Positions 1-13,100 of a DNA stretch of 64,000 nucleotides are shown here, one piece after another. How positions within the stretch are numbered: the stretch's first letter is position 1; every line of letters begins with the position of its first letter. The position numbers and the translations under genes were made by a program. The notes beneath the pieces were generated by a model, which had not been told where the DNA came from, searched no databases, and saw nothing but the letters and a program-made list of their open reading frames with translations. The stretch lies in contig JAPEIS010000001.1 of NCBI GenBank assembly GCA_029531795.1, positions 4,030,001-4,094,000 on the forward strand, in the 5' to 3' direction. The stretch is from Sclerotinia nivalis (lineage: Eukaryota; Ascomycota; Leotiomycetes; Helotiales; Sclerotiniaceae).

Positions 1-1646
1 CTAGGAACGAGAAATCCATTGAACCCAAGAGAAGTAGCATTCAGATTCCAATGGTTTACCCAATTTCGAGATCTGTTCAAATATTTTGTTGCATCGTCTT
101 TTATACCTAGCCCAGTTGCTACTTGATACAGAGAAAAGTCGTTGAAGGAATATTCGACTGCTCGAGAAACTGCTCGACCATATTTTGGTGTAATGTATCC
201 GTACTGTAACCAATCAGGAAGGGCTCCACGCCCTTCTTTCGTTGAAGAGGAATTGTCTCGAGGATCGTTGTTATTGACTGGGACAATTTCAGCATTTTTG
301 ACCATAGCTTGGTATCCGGTGGTCCAGTTTACTGCCCCTCTCACCCCTTTTACGTAGGCATCAGCTAGTACGTTATCAGAATTTGATCCCCCTTGTGTTG
401 CGCCATTGAAATTTGAGGACCTGGCATCTGGCATATAACCTTCAAATCGAAATATATCAATTAGTGATCGAACATACTCCTCATATGCTACTGGCTGAAG
501 TATATGAAGTAACGAGAAAGTACACCGAAATAAGTCCCAGGTCGTAAAGGTATCATCATAGTATGGCTCTGAAGAAATCCATAATGGATTTTCCCCGGTA
601 CGGTTGGATGGTAGTAAGTGCATGAAATATAGAGAGCTATACAACAATCGTAGGTTCGTTTTGTTGGTCTCAGTAGTCGTGACTTTGGATAAGACTTGGG
701 TGTTCCAGACAATTTTCGCGTCGTTGGTCAAGGTTGAGAGCGTTATACCAGAAGGTATTTGAGAATTAACATTTTCGCAAGCCTGCGCTGAAGATATGAA
801 AGATATTCCAACCCTAGAGACTACCGTTGTACTGTTGAAACTAAATATTGCCCCTAGTCGAGTGTTGGAAGAAACAGTTTTCTCTGTACTGTAACTAGCA
901 ACTGTGCTTCCATTAAGACTCGTCCCGACAAATGTCTTTACCGTCGATGGACTTTCAAAGTAACCACAAAAGTATATTCTCCAGTCAGGTGCCATGTTCC
1001 AGCCATTGTTATAATCCCCGAACCCCTCATAATGGCCATCCTCTAACAAAGTAATATTCCCACCAAGATAATTCTGAGAAAGGCCTTGTTTTCGATATGA
1101 TGGTAATACGTGAGACACATCGACGACTACATTTGGGATTCCTTTACCCCCCGGAAATGTATACTGATAGAAGCCCGCACGACTTGTTGCCCCAAGTTCA
1201 ACAGTAATGTTACTTCCCAGCGAGGCTTTGTAATAGCCTACAGATGTGACATCGGCAGAAGCTCGAGTGTCATTCAAGTTGGCCAAAGGGTTAGTTATAT
1301 TCCCAAGGACTGGCATTTGTGAGACGACGCCATATTTTGGAGCTCCTCCAGTTCCACTTTCATGCATCATGGAGAACCCGGTAAAGTTACCACGCAATTC
1401 AGTTCCAGAATAACTATCGCTTCCCGTAAACATGTCAGGCCCAAGTTTGACCATACCAAAAGGTAAAGAAACCCCAGGGAAGGTGTTGCCTCCATTAGCT
1501 TCTCCATCCTAGAAAACATATTAGGCAAACTATCGTATATTGATAGCGTAGAAACTTACTGTTGTGAGAACATATTGTGAAAAATCCACAGTAGACTGAG
1601 CTGCCACTCCCATCATGAGCCCAATCAGGGTGATATAAAAGTACAT
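1..1646 (-). CDS. GH92 family alpha-1,2-mannosidase, secreted (3' part outside window)
   Basis: GH92 enzymes are calcium-dependent exo-alpha-mannosidases that trim mannose from glycans. The model has two exons: 1560-1646, an intron at 1509-1559 (GTAAGT donor, CTAAT branch, CTAG acceptor), then 1-1508, which stays open to the window edge. The start ATG at 1646 gives a hydrophobic N-terminus ending in VAAQS, read as a secretion signal. The N-terminal GH92 domain follows at once, with NGGNTFPGVSLPFGMVKLGPD-like sequence near residues 33-53, SMMHESGTGG, and DWRIYFCGYF. Further in come the catalytic-domain blocks YDDTFTTWDLFR and GGSNSDNVLADAYVKG. About 531 residues are visible against a usual 750-800, so roughly a third lies beyond the left edge. 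Many NxS/T sites fit a secreted protein. Family is confident; linkage specificity is inferred. Confidence 0.92.
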
Positions 1647-4600
1647 TAGAAAGGTGTTAAAAATAAAATGCTTGGCAGAAGTTGGCTACAATTCCATGAT
1701 TATAAAGTCTTGAATCGTTCGATAAAGAATCATACAATCATATATGATTAAGCATATCAGCTATCGTAAGTCGAGTCATGAACACCTTGTGCTTCTCATG
1801 ATGGTACAAAAAGTAAGGAAGATCATCTGTATAGGAGGAAGTGTTTACACGGATGACCTGGGAGAGTTATAATAGAGCTGTGATTCACAAAGAATATGGA
1901 ACCAACGTAAATTATATTGAAAAGTAACAGAATGATAAAGTTGAAGACAATCTAACGTTGACAAAAGGAAAGAATGATCGAGGACTAGAGCAGGCCAAGA
2001 ACGAAATAGACCACTTGCGACTTCCTTTAAGAATGATCATAATCCCCATGTTGTTGGATTCCACGATACCAGTTGATTGGGTTTCAGGTATTTGATCAAT
2101 CCATTTAGATCGCTGCGCTGGTCCTGTGTATCCGTGGCATATTGAGAAGTCAGCGGGAAAAGGCATTGCAGGCTTTCCGGACCAATGGCACGAAATAAAC
2201 GTCAATGTTTCCTTATACATGGCCCCCAAATTCACCGAGTGAATGCTGCTGGTAAGAATATAGTTAACCTAGACAAAGCCTCTCCCATTTATTATGAGAG
2301 ATTTTGTTTGGGTTTGCTTGTAAAGAAGGGGTCCATTTCCAGTACCGTCGTAAGGAGCCTTATTATACCACCCCTAAGCCCTAGCCACAACGGAACTAAT
2401 CAGGTACCAATAGGATTCTTTCTTCTATAATGGTGTTTTTATTTTTGTTTTATGTTTTACTTACCCATCGACAAATAAAGGTATCTAAACGGTGGCTAGT
2501 TATCTACGTAGTAGTTGCTTTCTCAAAGCTCCTTCGTCAACATCGTTCAAGCATTAAATTGCGCCTCCATAACTTACATACCCCTCAAAACATACCACCT
2601 TGCCATTAATAACAATTTGTTGGTAGCTTATACGAGGAATGTTATGTTGAATCAGACCACCTGGAGTAAGAAATTCGCTCTATTACTGCGTCAGCCCCAG
2701 AATCATTCTCAGCATGATCTATTTGTTCGGAAAATATCCAGAGGCCCACTGGACAATGCACAAAGATGACTACAATCACTGCGAAACGCCGTGAAAAACC
2801 TCTCAAATCTACTTCAACAAGTGAAACTCTCTTGATTGAAAATGTCGGTAGATTCTGAGGCCCGTCAAATAAATTCTTCCGAAAAGACAAAATTCCCGAA
2901 TATTAAGATCTGAGCTGATGTGGTCGAGTTTCTGGGGAACTCCCCTCCCTTCCCGTATCCAATCCTGAGTATAGATTAGGCATTACTGTAGTGTGTGTTA
3001 AACAGTCAGGATCCATGGCGTTCTAGAAGGTGATTCCCACCTGAGCAGGCTTTCCCAAACACGGTCGCCTCGATTCTTGGGCATCTTACGGTACAGTTAT
3101 GCTGGCAGATGACATGAGATGGGATGATAGAAATGCCTGTTATGCTATGTACTTCTAAGCTCGACGGACCCGATATTCAAACTTGTTTGTCCCTCTCCAT
3201 CAGAAATCACGATATTTTCCGAATGAGATTGTCGGTGCATGAGAAATAGCTCTTGGTCAACATTTGAAGAATGAAGAATATGGAAATCATCTAAAACAAT
3301 GAATGATTCCTCCATGGCTTACCTCGCCTATCCCACACATCCTCCTCTCCACATGCACATACCGGTACACATTCACCACAGCTGAGAGAATTCCATTCAT
3401 TGGCTATTTCTTCTCATGGTTCCCGAGGAGTTTCTTTGCTGTGCCTCCTCGAAGATAGTAAAGATAGCGAAAGATCCAATGGCAACTTTCTGTTTCATTT
3501 TAAGTCGAACAAATGGGATCAATATACAATTATATTTCATGATACACGATATGCGATACACAATCATCCCGTGTAGGACTCAGAAACAATATCATATATG
3601 GCATACTACCTAAGTACTCATATTTAAAATCCTTCTCATTCCTTCACATCTTATATTTCCTGTTAGATGATAGTGATGCATGCTATGAAGTGTTGGTGTT
3701 ACATCATTGTAGTACTGTCTTTACGTACCTGATGATCAACACCATATTTCGACAAACTTTGCGTCAGTCGTCAAAATCCCAACGTTCTAATTTCAAATTG
3801 ATAAAAGCTAAAAATATATATATCACATCTCATGGAAATCTCATCACATCTAGCTTAATTACTGTGCCGGATCATCCTTCGCCGGGTCTTCGGTATTCTA
3901 GATATCCACTTTTTACTTCAAACGCACGGTACGGATTTTCTTCATCACAGGAACATTCATGAACGAACGACACAATCTTTCCATTTTAAACCCGGAAACA
4001 TACATATAATTCGTAGATCTCTTTTAATATAGCTTCCATTCTTTCTTGCATTGCATTAGCACAACTTACAACTTACAATCTCAAACTTTGTCCTCCATGG
4101 TATGTATTACTTGGATTATATACACAGCCATCCATTTCTTGATCCTTCCATTCCTTTGGCTACCTAGCTAGAATTATACAAAAATGAGAGAGAAGTTAAC
4201 GAGACCATTCCTATCAGGGCAATCCTTTCAATAAATTTACCGCCCACTTGGCCAATTTAGCGGTCTATCCCCCTCCCGCCCCTCCTACCTCCATCTCATC
4301 ACAACCTATCACCATGCACCAACAAAAATAAATGTGAGTAATTGCAAGCAAGTGTAAGCAAAGTGCGAGCATGAACCTGCAAGCCATGGGGTAATCATGG
4401 ATAATGTTAGATAATGTGGGTTAATCATGGGTCATCTACAACCCATCATGAAGCCCTACAAAGCAATATTTACCCGCTGCGAAGAAACTCAACCGAGTAT
4501 ATGCCTTATGGTTTCAATTTTCTCATGGGCTTTTTTGGGCGTCTCGATCTCTTACTATCTTGTACGACGTTCCCATTTATGTCTAGATAGCCAATCATCA

Positions 4601-4773
4601 CGATTGAGTTGTCACATCTTTCAGAGCTCATCTTTACTTTGGTAATGATGCTCTTTTAGCTTTTACTTTTAGTTGGTTGAAATTTTCAAAATATTCTTAC
4701 TCTCGTTTTCTTTTGTATTTTGTCTTAAATTTCGCATTCAACTGGAAATTGTGTTCGGTATGAAGTCGTGGTC
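1647..4773. other. Intergenic region, about 3.1 kb, no supported gene
   Basis: This separates the divergently transcribed GH92 gene and the disordered-protein gene. Open frames here (for example 1912-2235 minus and 4427-4645 plus) are short, match no family I know and lack matching splice partners. It presumably holds the promoters of both flanking genes. No RNA gene or transposon remnant was seen. Confidence 0.6.
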
Positions 4774-6361
4774 ATGCAGTCCTTGAGCAGGTTTCTCAAT
4801 GATGCGCAAATGGCTTGGTTAACCTCTTCTATCAATTGTTGTGCGGCGGGGGAAGATGTGGGGAGTTGTGGTAAGCAAGCAAATGGGAAATCTGCAGTTA
4901 TGAATAGTTCTAACAAAATATCAAGAACCAGAAAAATCAATGCGCATAGTAAATGGACAACCTCAATTAATATCTCCACCATTGCCACAACCATTAGAAA
5001 GACCACAGACAGCATCTGCTTTGGAGATACCACAAACTAGAGGGAAAGAATGGACTACTAGTCGATCAAGGACATCGAGTCGTGAAAGCTTTAGTTTGAG
5101 AAGAAATTTATCATCTCGCGCTTCAAGTCGAATGGTGATTAGTGCTCCATATAACTTCCAACATCATACGGAAACGAGTTATGTGAGGGAACCCGAACGA
5201 GTCGTCATTAGGAATGAGCCAAAATTGCGACCGTTGGAGTTGAGCATATATTTACCAGGAAATCGATTATCACCCTTACCGGAATTTGGACCTCATACAT
5301 ATGATGAGAAAAATGATCGTACTTTACTTCATACGAGGAGCGAGTCGGCGTTGGAATTTAGGGTGCCTAGGAAACCAGTTCTGTCCACCGTTGTGGAAAG
5401 GAGGTCAATGAACGCTGAGGAGTCGTTGGATGCGTTAGCGAATGATTTACCTCAGGAGCGCCCTACACGATTAAGAGCTAACACGGAACCACCTGCGTAT
5501 GAAAGAGTTAAGTCTGCATTATTGGAAAATATGGAATTGGACAAACGACTAAAAGAACTTGATGAAGCTATCGAGAGAAGAAGTATTTATCTAGCCAGTC
5601 GACCAACAAGTCGTGCAAGCCGGGCTGAAAGTCGACAAGAACGACGTGAGAGTATATACTCAGAATTTACAGGTAAGCTTTTAGTTACGTTGTCATATCC
5701 TAAATACAACACATCTAACGAAGCCAAAGAACCCATGCCCGCTATCACCGATCTTCCACCTCATAACGCCAATCGTCGCCCCCAAACAGCTCCCTCACGA
5801 CCCCGCCGTCTAAAATCCGTAGATTCTTCTCTCCGCGCCCCCAAACTCCTTAAAGAACGCCCATTACCTCCTCCTCTTCCCCTAGTTCTCCAAACTCCTC
5901 AAGTTGCTGCCCGAAGCAAATCTCTTTCGCGCGTCTCCTCCTGGTTATTCCCATCCGGCTCCGAACAACATCACTCTCGCCACATGTCTCTCGATTCAGT
6001 TACCAACACCCCCAAACCCGTAACATTTAGACAAGGTTTCTACCAATGTATCGAAGTAAAGGAAGTCGACAACCCGCTTAGTGTGAGCAGTGTGAGTAGC
6101 ATGGCAAGTGAAAATGATGGTAATGAAGACTATGAAGCGACGAGTTGGAGCGAGAGTCCAAGTCTTGGACATGGACATGGAGATAGGAATGTTAATGAAT
6201 TGGGGTATGAAGTGAGAATTAGTGTGGATAGTAAGAGGTTGCAAGTTGCGCCGCCTAGTAGAGATGGAGCGAGGACATTTGGGGGAAGTGAAAGGAGCGA
6301 GGAGGAGAGGTGGAGTATGGCTTATGGGTATGGAAGAGATAGTGTTGGAGTTGCTTTTTAA
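4774..6361 (+). CDS. Disordered fungal protein of unknown function, three exons
   Basis: I do not recognise this protein. The proposed start is ATG 4774: exon 1 4774-4870, intron 4871-4925 (GTAAGC donor, TCTAAC branch), exon 2 from 4926. The phases join exactly and add a cysteine-containing N-terminus (INCCAAGEDVGSC) ahead of the internal Met at 4940. A second intron is likely at 5673-5729 (GTAAGC, CTAAC, AAAG), giving about 491 residues. That intron is 57 bp with no in-frame stop, so retaining it would only insert 19 residues. The protein is rich in Ser, Arg and Pro, with a short charged helix around LLENMELDKRLKELDEAIER and proline stretches (RPLPPPLPLV). It has no membrane segment and no enzymatic motif. 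Low-complexity regulatory or scaffold proteins of this type are common in Pezizomycotina. The reading frame is convincing; function is unknown. Confidence 0.75.
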
Positions 6362-7414
6362 TATCTTGGGTGTATTGTATAAATATATGGATGGCAAGGA
6401 CGGAGGTTGGGATCTGGCGGTATGGTTGGTCGGTGGTATGGCTGGTCTGTGGTAAGGTTTGTTTGGTTTGGTTTGGTTTGTTTGGTCTGGTTGATTTGGA
6501 CGGTTCTCAAAGTTCTTTACAAGGGGGGAAAAGGGTCAGGATACTTCTTTATGATACCACCTATTGTACTTGCGGCGTTGCGATTTTATATATACCTATT
6601 AAGATATTAGTAATGAGGAAGTGTATGTATAATATGAATCTATTCTAGTCGAGGATAAACTCAAATATACTGCAAACGAGATATATTGATTTAGCGTGAA
6701 TGTGTGAATCAAATACCTTTCAAGCCTTGCTCACAATCTCCTACTTACATATATTAAATTTGAAGGTTCAAGAGCATTATCAGTGTATCAAGAGCAGCGA
6801 CCGTACGCGGGGGGGTGAAGTTTAATATATATTGATTCATGAGTAGAAAGTTCTTAAGATTCCGCAAAATCATATTAACTAGCGAGCTCCCCAAGATCAA
6901 AAGAACATTGAACATTTAAAATTTAACCAAGACGAATTAAACAAATACATTCGAAATCTATTCCAAAAAGCTCACCAAAGGACCCCTTCGCTTCCCGTAA
7001 TACCGATATCTTTAGCCCCTCCTCACCAACATCACGAAAACCCAAACATCCCATTGAAAATCAAAACGAATTCTCAAAATAAACTCATCAAAGGAAAAGA
7101 ATAATAAATCCGAGTTAAAGATCTTTCTCCTACATATCTTTCTCTCTTATGTAACACTCAAAAACCCTCGAATATAACGCACTGAAAATTTGTGATTCTC
7201 ACCCACCAAAAGCCGGCTACTAAGTTCCACCAATCCATTACTCGTACTCCATTCACTACTCGTATTCCCGTAAGCACAAAGAACCAACCAAGAACCAAGT
7301 GGAGAAATTTCTTCCTCGTTCATTCTCTACACAAAAACATGAATTCCCAATGTCCCAAATCTCTCCAACAAACCGCTCGAAAAAATAAAAAAAATAAAAT
7401 CAAAAAGAGAACAT
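6362..7414. other. Intergenic region with a TTTGG-rich stretch
   Basis: This is the 3' flank of the disordered-protein gene and the 3' flank of tRNA-Leu. It holds a low-complexity GGTTTG/GTTTG run near 6456-6500 and a 7-G run near 6810. T-runs on the minus strand just below 7415 (about 7383-7405) are the expected Pol III terminator of the tRNA. No gene was seen. Confidence 0.6.
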
Positions 7415-7530
7415 TGATGAGAGTGGGATTCGAACCCACGCCTGTTTCCAGACCAGGAGATTGTTCGCATACAATCACATGTTAAGCTAAACCTTAACCT
7501 GGCGCCTTAGACCAACTCGGCCATCTCACC
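7415..7530 (-). tRNA. tRNA-Leu (anticodon AAG) with 33-nt intron
   Basis: The acceptor stem GGTGAGA pairs with TCTCATC (one G-U) and is followed by discriminator A. A GCCGAGTTGG-type D arm, a long variable arm (TCTGGAAACAGGC) typical of leucine tRNAs, and a perfect GTGGG/CCCAC T-arm with TTCGAAT loop are all present. The anticodon stem is CCAGG/CCTGG with loop TTAAGG..T, so the anticodon is AAG. An intron at 7459-7491 sits one base 3' of the anticodon, the canonical nuclear position. It contains CTTAAC, which can pair with the anticodon loop as in other pre-tRNA introns. The CCA tail is not encoded. Confidence 0.96.
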
Positions 7531-9268
7531 GTTGTTATTTGATATCAGTCAGCCCTTTATGTCTCAATATGAGGATAGATGACATGGGCATGCTGCGCTT
7601 GTGTGTTGAGAACTACTACGACTATTTAAGTGCTATTTGTGACTATTTTATAAGGTATGTGTAAATAGTACATGGAGATTCGATATAAGTGAATCTAGAG
7701 ATGATAGAATGGAGGGTTGATTTGTGTGGATTTATGGGAGGATTGGGAGGGGTGGTCTGGGATAATATTTAGCGGGAGGTTTTGTTTTATATTTCAGTTT
7801 ATTCGATGATGGATAGATTATTTCGATACTGTGCTCTCTCAGCTCAGAAGAATACGGTAATGGCTTCAAAACTATTCATTCAAGTCGCTGGTAGAATCAA
7901 ATACGGAAAAGAATTTTTCTTTAATGGGTTTTGGGAAAATTAGGTGGGTGAACGAGCTATTCCGATATTTTTCTCGGTTAATATTCGGCTTCGTGGGGTA
8001 ATGATTGATGGGGTGAGGCAAAACTTCATATCTACTACAAACAATAGATTTTCTTTCTCAATCCAGACAATTTCAAGTGATATGAAGTGACTTCAAGTGA
8101 TATCAGTATACCACCTATTGGCTAAAATATTTGGCTCTTACCAATGATTGTCTACTCAACACTACTCTCTAAATAAACAGACACTCATACATCTCCATAA
8201 TCCATACCATAATCCAAAATCCACAATCCTCAAATCACCCACAACAATCCTCCTTTCCTTTCCCGCTTCATGTTCATTTCAATAAAAAAAACAAAGAAAT
8301 TAAATCTCGCATTATATTATCAAACCCAGATTACGAAACATCATGACATGACATATCAGGAATGTAGGTCTTATTTTCAATGCATGATCTCAAGAGGATG
8401 ATTGCGGGTGTACTGGCGAGGTAATGTGGTGAGATGGAAAGTAATATACCTGGAAACAGTATTAAAAGACATGTGGAACGTGGAAACTGCGACGTCGTTT
8501 CGAAAAATCGAGTTTTGGGATGCTCATTGTATTATTGAATAGACTAGACGAGCTTGAATGAAATACAGTCGGTAGGGTGAAAGAAAAGTTACCCATACTC
8601 GAGTAGATTGAGTAACTGGATGGAAAATTCAACCGTTCAAAGTATATGCGGGGGAATAAGATATTGAAGGTGATATCTCAAATATCTCAAATAGCACATT
8701 ACAACAAACTACTTAGTGTACAATTCTCACAACCCTCACAACCCTCACAACACAGCATAACTAACCAACATCCCAATCCCAATACCCAGAGCAAGATATC
8801 TAACTCATAACCCATAACCCATAATCCAAACCAACCAACCAAGTCCCTAAAGTCCAACAATTGGATTTGAACAAACTAAATCCCAACCCCTATAAACTTA
8901 ATCCTAATCTCATCATATACATACATTTCAAGACAACATTATATTAATCCATCTACCCCTCCCTCCTTTCCCTTTCTCCCCACCAATCACCAATCACAAT
9001 TATATCCTACAACTTCTGCTCTACAACATCAGTCGAACATAACACCTATATCCTCAAGGAAGATGGTACTGGTGGTGGTTGCCAACCTTGTTCCCAAAAT
9101 ATTTCGCCGGAAGTAATAAGTAATAAGACAAACTAACATCTTACAAACTCATGATCAATATCTGAATTGGCATCAGACAATCAGATTATTCTGAAACCCC
9201 ATAGAAAAACCCTCAAGAATTGCAGTGTAAATACCAAAACCGTGAGATTTGTTTATTTCGTATTTACT

Positions 9269-9367
<99 letters not shown>

Positions 9368-10164
9368 TATAGATAGATCAATCAATCGTAATTCCTTGAT
9401 ATTCTTAAAGACCATTAGGATTTACGAACTGCCTGCTGTTTTTGCCTCATTAGCGTAAACTAATTAGCTATACAGTAACCAGAGTACATGAGGGCATGAG
9501 GGCATCTAGTGTTTATACAGTCTTATTCACCCCACCTATCTCATTTACAACCTACCTCATATATAACCTACATCACATTCATCGCTCATCCCTCATCATT
9601 CATCGCAAACCCCAAGTATCCAACCAAACAAACAAAACAACATTATTTATTTATTTATCTATCTATACAACATAATATCTCAAAAATGAACTCCTCAACC
9701 TTTACCCCAAACATCCCTTTTCCATACCTATGCATACGTACTAAATAAAGTACATTGTAGCACAACCTTCGCCAGACCCCCTTCCTTCTACATAAAATCC
9801 TCTAAGTATATTCTAAAAGTGAAGAAAAGTAGACAAAAAAAACCCCCTCGAGCCAAAAACAAACCAGATGAGATGCATTGATTTCCCGTGAAACCTGCCC
9901 GCTGCCCAACGCCTTTCTATCAAAGAAATGTAGATGGCAATGATATCAAGTTGCAAGAAACTTTGAAATGAGAATCTAATGTCTGATCCATAGATCAAAT
10001 AAATGATGCATGCCTGTGGCATGATCCCAAACTCCACCCGCTAGGAAGCAATGTACCGTTTACTCCCCCTCGTACATAAATTTTAAACATCCGACGCGCC
10101 CCCCAAAGGTAATAACACCATAAACTCATAACCATCCTGAAAATACCATCAATCCTACTGCAAC
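7531..10164. other. Intergenic region, about 2.6 kb, with tetranucleotide microsatellite
   Basis: This lies between the 5' side of tRNA-Leu and the 3' end of the helicase gene. It is AT- and homopolymer-rich, with several short imperfect CA/ATCC-type repeats near 8700-8990 and the ATAG microsatellite at 9269-9364. Short open frames here are low-complexity or repeat-encoded. No gene is supported. Confidence 0.6.
9269..9364. repeat. ATAG tetranucleotide microsatellite, 24 perfect units
   Basis: Twenty-four uninterrupted ATAG units are followed by a decayed tail (ATAT, then two more AGAT units) to about 9378. Read on the minus strand it gives an artefactual Ser-Ile-Tyr-Leu repeat. Being long and uninterrupted, it should vary in length between strains. 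Confidence 0.98.
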
Positions 10165-13100
10165 TTACTTCCTAAACAAATCCTTTAACTCTTCCAACTT
10201 CCTAATCGATGCCTCCTTCTTATCCAACCTCCCTTTTTGAGAGTCCATACTCAAGCTCGCCAACTTTTGTTTCTTATCTTGAATTTTCAACATCTTTTCC
10301 TCGAAGCTGTTATTCATAATGAACCGCACCGTTTGCACTTCTCTCCTTTGTCCCAATCTATGTACACGATCAATAGCTTGGGCTTCCGCTGCTGGGTTGA
10401 ATTGAGGTTCCATGACATAAACCTTATTGGCGGTGGTGAGATTGAGACCGAGACCACCAGCAGAGATGGATACTAGGATAACAACGATCGTTGGATCCTC
10501 GCGAAAATTCTCCATAGCGTTTGAGCGAGCGATACGAGTCATTTTACCATCGAGACGAGTGTAAGGAATATTGTTCTCTTGTAAAGCGAATTGAATCAGG
10601 TCAAGATGACTTGTCCAACCGGAAAAGACAACACTTTTAATCGGTGGCTGGTTTGGATTTAACTCCGATTCCTTTCGGGATCCCAGAAGATCATGAATCA
10701 AAGCTATTGTTTTAGTATGAGGTCCACCATAATTTGATAAATCCTTGCCTGCTTTTGCTGATTCTTTGGACTTCAATCGTGATTCCTCTTCCTTGTCTAC
10801 TTCTTCTTGCTTGAGAGAAAACACAGATGGAGAGATTTGTTGATGACATGTAGGACATGCAACAAAAGAACCACCAAAAGCCATTTCTTCCAATTGAGAT
10901 TTGTAGGCACCAATGCATAAACCACAAATTATGTGGAAACAAGGTGTCATGTAACCAATAACCTCATCTTTAGATTCGCCATCAGAATCAACAACATCTT
11001 GAGGACCAATTTTTCGATTACAGGTCAAGCAACTATCGGCACCCGTTTCCTTCATTAATTTGTACATATCATATGCTTGCTTGGGTGTCATTCCATCATG
11101 ATCTTCATATTCTTCACTATCGAGATCGATAGCAGAATCCTTGCTCAAACCGTTCATTATCTTTAGGTCCTCAGCGCTCAATAAATCCTTGCCATGAGCA
11201 CAGACTTGACGAAGACGCAATATTGATTGAAGAATATGGTGAAAGGTTTTGCCACCCAAAGCACTCTCTCCCTGACTAGTGATGACTTTAAGCCTATCTG
11301 TTGCATTCTTTTCAAAGATATCATAGACCATACGCTCTTCATCACTGAAGTTAAGCCTAACAATATGATCATGACGCTTTGGAAGATCAATTTTATCTTT
11401 GAGTCGACGAAGAGTAATGCTGTCAACCAGTAACCGAAGTTTGGGAATGATTTCAGGATCGCAAATTTTGAAAGGAGATAGAATATGTTGGGCGAACCCA
11501 CTTCCATCAAAAGGTTTGACGCGAAGGAAATTCATTAGGGCACCCAAGTCCTCTAGTCGATTCTGGACCGGCGTACCAGTGCATGCCCATCTACGTTGTG
11601 CCGAAAGCCTACAAATGGCCTTGAACTGCAGAGTCGATTGTTCTCGAATCATATGAGCTTCATCAAGCACAATTCGGAACCAATTCATCTCCTCAAGAGG
11701 GTATTTACCATCTTTCTTCTTGTTCCTGTTGTTGAACTCACTCGCTACGGAACCATAGGTAGTGATAACCACATCATACTCTGCTAATTTCTTGACGTCC
11801 TTGATGCGATTGGCGCCATGATAGATGTAATATATTAAGGCACCAGGTTTGACATGTGCTTTGATCTGATCTTCCCAATTTGATATAACACTTAATGGAG
11901 CAACTAGAAGAGTAGTTTTGCAATTCAAAGCGAGAGCTGCGGGTTCGACCTTGGGTTGGGAGGCAGCCTTACCTGATTTAGCGATAGGCTGCTCTCTTCG
12001 ATCGGAATGTGATGGGCTTTGCTTCGCCCATTCTTTGGAATCATCGAGAGTCGTAACTACCAAGGAAAGAATACTGAGAGTCTTCCCCAGTCCCATCATA
12101 TCGGCAAGAATACCACCAAGAACTTGCGGTGGACTTTTGCGTTCCTGATCACCAGTGATGACATTGTAGTATATCTTCTGACCATTATTTCCGTGGCTAA
12201 GCTTCCACAAATCGCACTTGTCCTTCGTCTCATAATTTCGTTCCTTTTCTCTATTCGTCATGAAGTAAAGACCTTGTTTCTGATGCTTGAGTAATTCTGT
12301 AGTAATTAAAGGGCTTGGTTCTAACTCTGGCAAACTCTCAGATCTCGGCAATGAGTCAAAGACTCCCAAAACGTCATTTCGAATTTCCTCTGTTGTTCGA
12401 ACAGGGGCTTGAGAACGAGATGCGTAAGACGGATATGTATGAGAAGTGGGCTGTACATTTCTAGAAGGTTTTTCTAAAGCATGAGGATTATGCAATGGGA
12501 TACCAGCTTCGACAGAAAGTGGAGTTCTTAACCATAGTTGCTTGTGAGAGAGAAATTTACCAATCTGAAGAGCGTGCTTTTTCGGGCCGTAAATGTTTAA
12601 ATCCAGATTATAACGAACAGAGCATGGAGAACCTGCTGGTTGGTCGTCGGGCGTTCTTTTCCTCGTAAGAATACGTGCCGCGGTTCTGACACCCATTTTT
12701 GGGGAGTCAAGGAGAGGTGTGAGTCCAATTGCAGTGTTCACATCAACACAGCCAATAATTTCGCGAGTACAATCGAGAGCGTGTATATTGTTCGTCTTAT
12801 CGCCATCCTTCCTTCTCAAGACAATCTTTATCTGCGGCCAATTTTCAGCAATAAGCGATTGGGACCCAGGTCTTGGTGTTGGTACGCGATGAGCGTTGAG
12901 TTGAGACCCTTCGATACGTCCATAGCAAACTTCCCTATCCTGCTCATTCCCGACAACCACAACATCGTCATCGTCCACCATAGACAAGTCAAGCACTTGT
13001 TTGGCACAACCTTCTTTCTGACCGTCCACTCTCTTGTCTTTCACATATTGTCCGTATGCACCTCCACTAGAACTTCCTTTAAACTGTGCTCCGCTTCCTT

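Noticed and set aside
1912..2235. 107-codon minus-strand frame upstream of the GH92 gene
   Set aside because: No family resemblance, no splice connection to the GH92 start, and composition like the flanking intergenic DNA.
9173..9415. Minus-strand frame with repeated Ser-Ile-Tyr-Leu
   Set aside because: Translation of the ATAG microsatellite; no conserved sequence outside it.
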